Shown: one piece after another, positions 1-5,170 of the stretch
Layout: each line of letters begins with the position of its first letter
Numbering within the stretch: position 1 is the stretch's first letter
Source: Candidatus Zixiibacteriota bacterium
GTDB taxonomy: Bacteria; Zixibacteria; MSB-5A5; GN15; PGXB01
Assembly (NCBI GenBank): GCA_024230695.1
Contig: JAAERC010000780.1
Location: forward strand, 1-6,574
DNA: 6,574 nt
Direction: 5' to 3'
The notes under the pieces: model-generated
Database searches by the model: none
What the model was told of the DNA's origin: nothing
What the model saw: only the letters and a program-made list of their open reading frames with translations
Translations under genes and position numbers: made by a program

Positions 1-1
1 A

Positions 2-583
2 ACCCTTGATGAAGATGAAAAAGGAAATCCGCTTCCTAATCCACTCAGATGCCGTCGTTGCGGGGTTTGTTTGGGTGCCTGTCCGGAGAGGATTATTTCC
101 TTTAAGAATTATAGCGTCAATATGATATCGCAAATGATCAAATCAATCAGCATGCCGGATGAATTTGATGAAAAGCCAAGAATTCTGGCTTTTGTTTGTG
201 AAAACGATGCTCTCCCCTGCGTTGATATGGCTGGAATAAAAAGAATGCATTACAATGCTATGGTAAGAATTATTCCGCTCAGATGTTTGGGATCGATGAA
301 TATCGTCTGGATAAGCGATGCTCTTGCGTCAGGATTTGATGGCGTGATGCTATTGGGCTGTAAAAAAGGTGATGACTACCAGTGTCACTTTGTTCGCGGT
401 AGTGAATTGGCTGAAACCCGCATGGATAATGTTAAAGAGAAACTAAAACAATTGGTTTTGGAAGAGGAACGAGTTGAAGTGCATGAACTGGCTATCAACG
501 AATATCATAAAATCCCGAAACTATTTGACGATTTCCTTGAGGTTATTGATACAGTTGGTCCAAACCCATATAAAGATATGTAG
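2..583 (+). CDS. qmoB: QmoB-like Qmo complex subunit, C-terminal part (5' end cut by window)
   Basis: The reading frame is open from base 2, so this is the last 193 residues of a longer protein. The TTG at base 71 lies inside a ferredoxin motif and is not a start. Residues 17-28 of the fragment hold C-x2-C-x2-C-x3-CP, a [4Fe-4S] ligand set. From about residue 60 an MvhD/FrhD-type domain follows, with cysteines at 66, 73, 95, 120 and 128, including LRCLGS and GCKKGDDYQCH, and an ending close to GPNPYK. HdrA-type ferredoxin plus MvhD is the C-terminal architecture of QmoB, and the wording of these motifs resembles QmoB more than stand-alone MvhD. QmoABC is a membrane-associated complex linking menaquinol and APS reductase in sulfate reducers. 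The flavin-binding HdrA-like portion must lie upstream of the window. A strong terminator follows and no qmoC is found downstream. An HdrA-MvhD fusion of another complex is the main alternative. Confidence 0.86.
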   Translation, partial: TLDEDEKGNPLPNPLRCRRCGVCLGACPERIISFKNYSVNMISQMIKSISMPDEFDEKPRILAFVCENDALPCVDMAGIKRMHYNAMVRIIPLRCLGSMNIVWISDALASGFDGVMLLGCKKGDDYQCHFVRGSELAETRMDNVKEKLKQLVLEEERVEVHELAINEYHKIPKLFDDFLEVIDTVGPNPYKDM

Positions 584-607
584 AATATTGATTTTATTTA
601 TCATAAG

Positions 608-640
608 AAAAGGCCTCTATTAATTTAGAGGCCTTTTTAT
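608..640 (+). terminator. Rho-independent terminator after qmoB
   Basis: A perfect 12-bp inverted repeat pairs 608-619 with 626-637 around a 6-nt loop (TTAATT). The core is GGCCTC/GAGGCC and the right arm ends in a T-run. It starts 25 bases after the qmoB stop. The A-run on the left arm means it could also work on the opposite strand, but no minus-strand gene runs into it. It separates the qmo unit from the dsr unit. Confidence 0.93.
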
Positions 641-709
641 ATTTATCTCAAAATTTAAAAGATTATTGATACTTTCCAATTTCTCAAATTTTATAATTTC
701 CCAATCAAA

Positions 710-785
710 CACCCAAAACTGACAAATAATCATTTTTAACCACTAGTGCCACATTCTCTTACGTGACAACACTCAAGTTTGGGTG
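710..785. repeat. Long-spaced inverted repeat upstream of dsr promoter
   Basis: CACCCAAA at 710-717 is the reverse complement of TTTGGGTG at 778-785. With one bulged A at 718, the pairing extends by CT (719-720) against AG (776-777). The arms are about 57 bases apart, roughly the distance for two regulator dimers or a DNA loop. Chance is a real possibility in biased sequence, so this is only a candidate site. Confidence 0.3.
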
Positions 786-797
786 GGGCTTTCCCCA
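784..797. promoter_or_regulatory. Small GC-rich palindrome about 45 bases upstream of -35 box
   Basis: TGGGG at 784-788 pairs with CCCCA at 793-797 around the 4-nt spacer CTTT. In an otherwise AT-rich spacer this is a compact symmetric element placed where an activator could bind. It lacks a T-run and follows no gene, so it is unlikely to be a terminator. No known operator is recognised. Confidence 0.3.
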
Positions 798-817
798 TAA
801 CCAAAATAAAAAAAAGA

Positions 818-835
818 TAATGAAATTTTTCACAA
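818..835. promoter_or_regulatory. Candidate Rex-like operator upstream of dsr promoter
   Basis: The right half TTCACAA (829-835) is a full Rex half-site, and the left half TAATGAA (818-824) matches five of seven positions of TTGTGAA at the expected 4-base spacing. It ends 7 bases before the -35 box, where a bound repressor could hinder RNA polymerase. Rex senses NADH/NAD+ and is known to repress the sulfate adenylyltransferase gene in Desulfovibrio. The assignment here is inference from one good half-site in AT-rich DNA. Confidence 0.28.
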
Positions 836-842
836 ATTCCCC

Positions 843-871
843 TTGACTAAGTTATTCAATCTGTTTAATAT
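843..871 (+). promoter_or_regulatory. Sigma70-type promoter for the dsrABDNL unit
   Basis: TTGACT (843-848) lies exactly 17 bases before TAATAT (866-871), each one base from the housekeeping consensus (TTGACA, TATAAT allowing two changes in the latter). Transcription should start near base 878, giving a leader of about 119 nt before dsrA. The terminator upstream makes an independent promoter here necessary. The start site has not been mapped, so the position is predicted. Confidence 0.75.
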
Positions 872-883
872 ATAAACCTGAAA

Positions 884-901
884 ATGCGACCTAAACGCTA
901 A
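884..901 (+). CDS. Possible five-codon leader ORF (MRPKR), speculative
   Basis: An ATG at 884 opens five codons (Met-Arg-Pro-Lys-Arg) closed by TAA at 899-901. It begins about 6 nt after the predicted transcription start, so it has almost no room for a Shine-Dalgarno. Its stop abuts the orphan AAGGAGG at 901-907 and its last codons form the left arm of the leader hairpin. Translation here could change hairpin folding, but an ORF this short often arises by chance. Confidence 0.15.
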   Translation: MRPKR

Positions 902-916
902 AGGAGGAATTTAGGT
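889..916 (+). promoter_or_regulatory. dsr leader hairpin carrying an orphan Shine-Dalgarno in its loop
   Basis: ACCTAAA (889-895) pairs perfectly with TTTAGGT (910-916), leaving a 14-nt loop (896-909) that contains AAAGGAGG at 900-907. This is a stronger Shine-Dalgarno than the GAGGAG (986-991) used by dsrA, yet no ATG, GTG or TTG follows at a usable distance and a TAG lies at 912-914. It sits about 10-40 nt from the predicted mRNA 5' end. A ribosome-binding stabiliser, as described for the cry3Aa leader of Bacillus, or a standby site are possible roles. Confidence 0.4.
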
Positions 917-996
917 TAATAGAACTAATTCTGGTAAATAAATTAAGATAACAAATATTAATATATTTAATTAATCGTAATTTTTGAGGAGATACT

Positions 997-2205
997 ATGG
1001 CAGACATCCCAAAAACTCCCCTTCTTGATGACTTGGAAAAGGGGAAATGGCCGAGTTTCGTTACGGAAATTAAAGATGCGGCTAAAAAAAGTCCCATGTG
1101 TGCGGATTTGCTCGGACAATTAGAGCAATCTTACCGGGAAAAAATCGGATTCTGGAAACATGGCGGTATTGTTGGCGTTATGGGTTATGGTGGCGGCGTT
1201 ATTGGACGTTATTCATCCCTACCTGAAAAATATCCCGGCGTATCACATTTTCACACTATCCGTGTCAATCAACCCGCTGGTTGGTATTACACAACTGACG
1301 CTTTAAGAGCGATTTGTGATATCTGGGAAAAACATGGTAGTGGATTGACCAACATGCACGGTTCAACTGGTGATCTGGTTCTTTTAGGAACAACCACTGA
1401 TGAATTAGAACCGATTTTTGCTGAGCTGACCAAATTTGATTTTGATATTGGTGGTTCCGGCTCTGATATGAGAACACCAAGTTGCTGTCTTGGTCAGTCC
1501 AGATGCGAATGGGCCTGCTATGACACAATGGGTCTTACTCATGATTTGACGATGCATTTCCAGGATGAATTGCACCGTCCAGCTTTCCCATATAAATTTA
1601 AATTTAAAATGGCCGGCTGTCCAAATGATTGTGTTGCTTCTATTGCCAGATCAGATATGTCGATCATAGGTAACTGGAAAGGCGCTATCCAGCAGGATAA
1701 TGCGGCTGTTACCGAATATGCCAAAGAAGGCATGGACATCCAATCTGACGTTGTTAATAATTGCCCTGCCAAGTGTATGGAATGGGATGGAAAAGAACTC
1801 AAAATTGAGAATAGCTATTGCAAACATTGTATGCATTGCATCAATGTCATGCCTAAAGCTCTGCGTCCCGGAAAAGAACGTGGTGCCACAATTCTTCTTG
1901 GTTCAAAAGCTCCTATTGTTGAAGGTGCATTATTATCATCAGTCCTCGTTCCATTTATTAAACTTGAACCTCCATATGAAGATCTGTATGATTTGGTTGA
2001 AAGAATTTGGGATGTATGGTGCGAAGACGGCAAAAACCGTGAACGTGTTGGAGAATTTATCCAGCGTGTAGGTATGGGTAATTTCCTTGAAGCCATCGAG
2101 GTAGAGCCTATAGCTGAAATGGTTGCACATCCTCGTGAGAATCCTTATGTCTTCTATGAAGATTATTATGAAGAAGGCGATGATGACGAAGAAGATGATG
2201 ATTAA
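997..2205 (+). CDS. dsrA: Dissimilatory sulfite reductase alpha subunit
   Basis: DsrA pairs with DsrB in a cytoplasmic alpha2beta2 enzyme that reduces sulfite and loads the sulfur on DsrC. The 402-residue protein has the full cysteine pattern. C164-x5-C170 and C208-x3-C212 form the siroheme-coupled [4Fe-4S] set, with the same spacing as Desulfovibrio DsrA. An inserted ferredoxin domain carries C256 and C275-x2-C278-x2-C281 (motif CKHCMHC), with an extra C260. The start ATG is fixed by GAGGAG at 986-991, 5 bases upstream. The protein is shorter than the roughly 420-440 residues common in Desulfovibrio; part of the difference is a shorter stretch between the second cysteine pair and the ferredoxin insert. 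The C-terminus is unusually acidic, with 12 Asp/Glu in the last 15 residues. dsrB follows after 40 bases, so co-translation and assembly are likely. The sequence looks like the reductive bacterial type, which a phylogeny would settle. Confidence 0.98.
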   Translation: MADIPKTPLLDDLEKGKWPSFVTEIKDAAKKSPMCADLLGQLEQSYREKIGFWKHGGIVGVMGYGGGVIGRYSSLPEKYPGVSHFHTIRVNQPAGWYYTTDALRAICDIWEKHGSGLTNMHGSTGDLVLLGTTTDELEPIFAELTKFDFDIGGSGSDMRTPSCCLGQSRCEWACYDTMGLTHDLTMHFQDELHRPAFPYKFKFKMAGCPNDCVASIARSDMSIIGNWKGAIQQDNAAVTEYAKEGMDIQSDVVNNCPAKCMEWDGKELKIENSYCKHCMHCINVMPKALRPGKERGATILLGSKAPIVEGALLSSVLVPFIKLEPPYEDLYDLVERIWDVWCEDGKNRERVGEFIQRVGMGNFLEAIEVEPIAEMVAHPRENPYVFYEDYYEEGDDDEEDDD

Positions 2206-2245
2206 CAACTAAACTGGAAGAATTTATTATTTAGAGGTATATAAA

Positions 2246-3328
2246 ATGGCTGATGTAATGAAAGATAGACGGACCGATTTTGGCCCGCCTCATTTTAGCA
2301 AATTTTTACCGCCAATAATTAAAGAGAATTATGGCAAGTGGAAATACCATGAGATTTTAAAACCTGGTGTTATGGTTCATGTTTCTGAAACCGACGATAA
2401 ACTATTCACTGTCAGAGCAAGTTCAGGAAGATTGATTGCCGTAAATAAGATCCGCAACTATTGTGATCTGGCTGATAAGTATTGTGATGGATTTTTAAGC
2501 TTTACCAGTCGTCACAATGTTGAATTTCTTTTGACAAAATCAGAAAATATTGATCCGCTTATTGCCGATTTGAAGGCCCTTGGTCATCCGGTTGGTGGTA
2601 TTGGCAATGCTATTACAAGTATTGTTCATACTCAGGGTTGGGTTCACTGTCACTCTGCCGCGACTGATGCCTCCGGTATCGTTAAGGCTGTGATGGATGA
2701 CCTTATTGAATATTTTGAGGAAAGAAAACTGCCGGGAAAATTAAGAATTGCTCTGGCTTGCTGTTTGAATATGTGCGGCGCTGTGCATTGCTCGGATATT
2801 GCTATTCTTGGTATTCACCGTCGTCCTCCACAAATCAATCATGACACTTTGAAAAAGACATGCGAAATCCCGAATGTTGTTGCTTCCTGTCCGACCGCCG
2901 CGGTCAGACCAGCTGAAGTTAACGGCAAACAATCGGTTGAGATCATTGAAGAACGTTGTATGTTCTGTGCTAACTGTTTTACAGTTTGCCCATCAATGCC
3001 GATTGCTGATCCGCTAAATGATGGCGTTTCAATATGGGTTGGTGGAAAAGTCTCCAATGCCAGACACGAACCGATGTTTTCTAAACTTGCTATTCCATTT
3101 ATTCCAAATGAACCACCTCGGTGGGATTCTGTTGTTAAGGCAATCCGCAGTTTGGTTGAGATTTGGGCGGCAGATGCCAGGAAATATGAAAGAATGGGTG
3201 AATGGATCGAACGTATCGGTTGGCCCAGATTCTTTAAAATGGCTGGTATTGAATTCCAGAAAGAGCATATTGATGATTTCAAGCATGCTGGTCTGACATT
3301 CAAACGGTCAACACACTTTAGCATGTAA
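2246..3328 (+). CDS. dsrB: Dissimilatory sulfite reductase beta subunit
   Basis: This 360-residue partner of DsrA should carry the catalytically active siroheme. C135 (in WVHCH), C172, C173 and C177 (in ACCLNMC) match the siroheme-[4Fe-4S] ligands of Desulfovibrio DsrB at identical spacing. The ferredoxin insert has C215 and C238-x2-C241-x2-C244, followed by C248-P. Length is close to that of the family. AGAGGT at 2233-2238 lies 7 bases before the ATG. dsrD starts 11 bases after the stop. The usual HCHTPATD stretch reads HCHSAATD here, a mild change near a cluster ligand. All ligands are intact, so the enzyme is predicted to be functional. Confidence 0.98.
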   Translation: MADVMKDRRTDFGPPHFSKFLPPIIKENYGKWKYHEILKPGVMVHVSETDDKLFTVRASSGRLIAVNKIRNYCDLADKYCDGFLSFTSRHNVEFLLTKSENIDPLIADLKALGHPVGGIGNAITSIVHTQGWVHCHSAATDASGIVKAVMDDLIEYFEERKLPGKLRIALACCLNMCGAVHCSDIAILGIHRRPPQINHDTLKKTCEIPNVVASCPTAAVRPAEVNGKQSVEIIEERCMFCANCFTVCPSMPIADPLNDGVSIWVGGKVSNARHEPMFSKLAIPFIPNEPPRWDSVVKAIRSLVEIWAADARKYERMGEWIERIGWPRFFKMAGIEFQKEHIDDFKHAGLTFKRSTHFSM

Positions 3329-3339
3329 AGGATTTTACA

Positions 3340-3588
3340 ATGGCTAAAACAGTTGATGAAATCGCTGACGCTATGCTAAAGATGGTTGCTGAGGCTCAAG
3401 GAATCAAGCAATTGAAACCTATGGACCTTGTTAAAGCAATGCGTCAATTATATGGCGACGAAGGCGTTGATAAGAAAATGTGCAAGGAAGGAATTAAGAT
3501 ATTGATTAACTCTGGCAAGTGTGTTTACACATATTTTGGCGGAAGTTATATCGAGCTTCCACATAAAGAAGGCGCTGCTAACGATTAA
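3340..3588 (+). CDS. dsrD: DsrD, small activator of sulfite reductase
   Basis: An 82-residue protein directly after dsrB, in the place, size and motif range of DsrD (about 78 residues in Desulfovibrio). It shows the compact winged-helix-like pattern of the family, including GDEGVDKK, a KEGIKILINSGK helix and the aromatic CVYTYFGGSYIELP wing. DsrD has been shown to act as an allosteric activator of DsrAB, and it is mostly confined to organisms using the pathway reductively. AAAGGA (3327-3332) overlaps the dsrB stop and sits 7 bases from the ATG, which suggests translational coupling. Presence of DsrD argues for sulfite reduction rather than sulfur oxidation, although some disproportionating organisms also carry it. 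Confidence 0.95.
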   Translation: MAKTVDEIADAMLKMVAEAQGIKQLKPMDLVKAMRQLYGDEGVDKKMCKEGIKILINSGKCVYTYFGGSYIELPHKEGAAND

Positions 3589-3599
3589 AGCAGACCTCT

Positions 3600-5051
3600 T
3601 TGGCACAAAGTTCTATGGAAACTAAAGTATCTCGACTCGTAATCGCCGGCTTAGCCGGCGATTCGGGTAAAACCCTCATTACTCTAAGCCTTTTGGCCGC
3701 ATTGAGGAAAAAGGCACTTTCTATTTCTGTATTCAAAAAAGGACCTGATTACATTGATGCCGCCTGGCTTTCTTTTATCTCAGGTGGTTCTTGTCGTAAT
3801 CTGGATACTTACCTGACTGATCCAACAGAAGTACTAAACTCTTTTGTTGGAAATGCTATTGACACTGATATAGCAGTTATTGAGGGCAATCGTGGGCTGT
3901 ATGACGGCAAAGATATTTTTGGTACCCATAGCACAGCACAACTTGCCAAATTGCTCAAAGCGTCTATTATTTTGGTTGTAAATTGCACGAAGTCCACGCG
4001 AACGATTGCGGCGATTATTAAGGGTTGTCAGACATTTGATACTGATGTGACAATCGCCGGAGTTGTTCTTAATAATATTGCTGGAAAAAGACATCAAAAG
4101 ATTATTACTGACAGTATTGAAAAATTTTGTGACCTTCCGGTTCTGGGAGCAATTCCAAAGCTCGGCAAAGATGCCAAACTGATCCCGGGACGTCATCTTG
4201 GTTTGATTCCGCCCTCTGAATTTTCAACGACAACGAAATTGACCAATAAATTTGAAGAGATCGCGAATAACTATCTAAATATTGAAAAATTACTTTCGCT
4301 TGCCAAGAATGATAATAGTCTGGTTACTCAAAAGGCATCTCCCCTATCAAAAGAGAAAGCTGTTCGAATAGGTTATTTTCGCGATTCAGTATTTACATTT
4401 TATTATCCTGAAAACCTTGAAGCATTAAAAAATGAAGGAGCCGAATTGGTTCCAATATCTTCGCTTGAAGATAAAAAACTTCCCAAGATCGATGGCCTTT
4501 ATATCGGTGGTGGTTTCCCTGAAACATTTGCCAGGCAATTGACGAAAAATAATGATATGATGGATTCTGTTAAATCATCTGCTCATACTGGTCTGCCAAT
4601 TTATGCTGAATGTGGCGGTTTGATTTATTTATGTAAATCAATAAAATGGGAAGAAAACCGATATGAAATGGCGGGGGTATTCCCGACCAATTTGGTTATG
4701 TATAAAAAACCAGTGGGGCATGGGTATTCAGAAATGGAAATTGACAAACAAAATCCATTCTTTGAAATCGGTGAGAGCATCAAGGGACATGAGTTTCATT
4801 ATTCCGGGATTTCAGATGATACAGACATTGGTGACACATCGGCAAAGATGATAACCGGAATCGGTCTGGGTAATAAAAGAGACGGATTAGTTTTCAAAAA
4901 TACAATGGCCTGTTACACGCATATTCACGCCAGTGGAGTTAAATCCTGGGCAGAATCGATGATAAAAGCCGCTAAATTATTTAAAAATGATAGAGGTAAT
5001 TCGGCTGGAAATTTTAGCGGGTCAAAGAGGAGCAAAAAAGTCGCCGCATGA
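3600..5051 (+). CDS. dsrN: DsrN, siroheme amidase of the cobyrinate a,c-diamide synthase family
   Basis: The 483-residue protein has the two CbiA/CobB domains. An N-terminal ATP-dependent synthase domain carries a P-loop at residues 17-25 (GLAGDSGKT), a KKGPDYID motif near 46-53 and EGNRGLYDG near 95-103. A C-terminal class I glutamine amidotransferase domain has IGGGFPE near 302-308, nucleophile C338 in YAECGG and histidines near 441-443. In sulfite reducers this gene follows dsrD and is thought to amidate siroheme for DsrAB; a cobalamin role is less likely because no cob genes are near. The start is uncertain: TTG at 3600 or ATG at 3615, neither with a good Shine-Dalgarno, and an in-frame stop at 3579-3581 blocks anything earlier. 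Both leave the P-loop intact. The last 20 or so residues form a Ser/Gly/Lys-rich tail outside the known domains. Confidence 0.93.
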   Translation: MAQSSMETKVSRLVIAGLAGDSGKTLITLSLLAALRKKALSISVFKKGPDYIDAAWLSFISGGSCRNLDTYLTDPTEVLNSFVGNAIDTDIAVIEGNRGLYDGKDIFGTHSTAQLAKLLKASIILVVNCTKSTRTIAAIIKGCQTFDTDVTIAGVVLNNIAGKRHQKIITDSIEKFCDLPVLGAIPKLGKDAKLIPGRHLGLIPPSEFSTTTKLTNKFEEIANNYLNIEKLLSLAKNDNSLVTQKASPLSKEKAVRIGYFRDSVFTFYYPENLEALKNEGAELVPISSLEDKKLPKIDGLYIGGGFPETFARQLTKNNDMMDSVKSSAHTGLPIYAECGGLIYLCKSIKWEENRYEMAGVFPTNLVMYKKPVGHGYSEMEIDKQNPFFEIGESIKGHEFHYSGISDDTDIGDTSAKMITGIGLGNKRDGLVFKNTMACYTHIHASGVKSWAESMIKAAKLFKNDRGNSAGNFSGSKRSKKVAA

Positions 5052-5100
5052 TGCGATTTGGCAAAATTGAATTGTAATTGGAAGACATTTTTATAAAGAC

Positions 5101-5123
5101 GTTAAAGGAAAGAATCCTTTAAC
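5101..5123 (+). promoter_or_regulatory. Intercistronic hairpin between dsrN and dsrL
   Basis: GTTAAAGGA (5101-5109) pairs perfectly with TCCTTTAAC (5115-5123) around a 5-nt loop (AAGAA). No T-run follows, so it is not a standard terminator. It may protect or process the transcript so that dsrL is made at a level different from dsrABDN. A weak TTGAAT (5067-5072) with TATAAA (5092-5097), 19 bases apart, could be an internal promoter placing this hairpin at a 5' end, but spacing is poor. Confidence 0.45.
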
Positions 5124-5170
5124 AAGATTATGATTTTAGAAATAGTACATTTTATTTAAGTGAGTACAAC

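Larger units (their letters stand above)
641..817. other. AT-rich intergenic stretch upstream of dsr promoter, no gene
   Basis: No credible coding region was found here on either strand. The stretch is AT-rich except for a GC-richer island near 740-800. That island holds the palindrome CACTAGTG (741-748), a G4/C4 hairpin (784-797) and the right arm of a long-spaced inverted repeat (710-785). These could be upstream regulator sites for the dsr promoter, but none matches an operator I can name. Confidence 0.5.

Noticed and set aside
71..583. A 170-residue gene starting at TTG 71
   Set aside because: The TTG is a leucine inside a C-x2-C-x2-C-x3-CP ferredoxin motif and the frame is open to the window edge, so the gene begins upstream.
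646..692. Near-direct repeat TCTCAAAATTT / TCTCAAATTTT
   Set aside because: Low-complexity AT-rich sequence; two imperfect copies 36 bases apart are easily expected by chance.
843..859. FNR/CRP-like site TTGA...TCAA overlapping the -35 box
   Set aside because: The half-sites are separated by 9 bases instead of the 6 expected, and TTGACT is better explained as the -35 hexamer.
891..1097. 68-residue minus-strand frame over the dsrA start
   Set aside because: It overlaps the dsr leader and dsrA 5' end, and has no recognisable domain or supporting context.
1700..2071. 123-residue + strand frame inside dsrA
   Set aside because: Out-of-frame shadow of dsrA across its ferredoxin domain, with no start signal or domain of its own.
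3601..3614. Sigma54-like TGGCAC before dsrN
   Set aside because: No TTGC element follows at the required spacing, and the bases lie within the dsrN start region in a tight operon.
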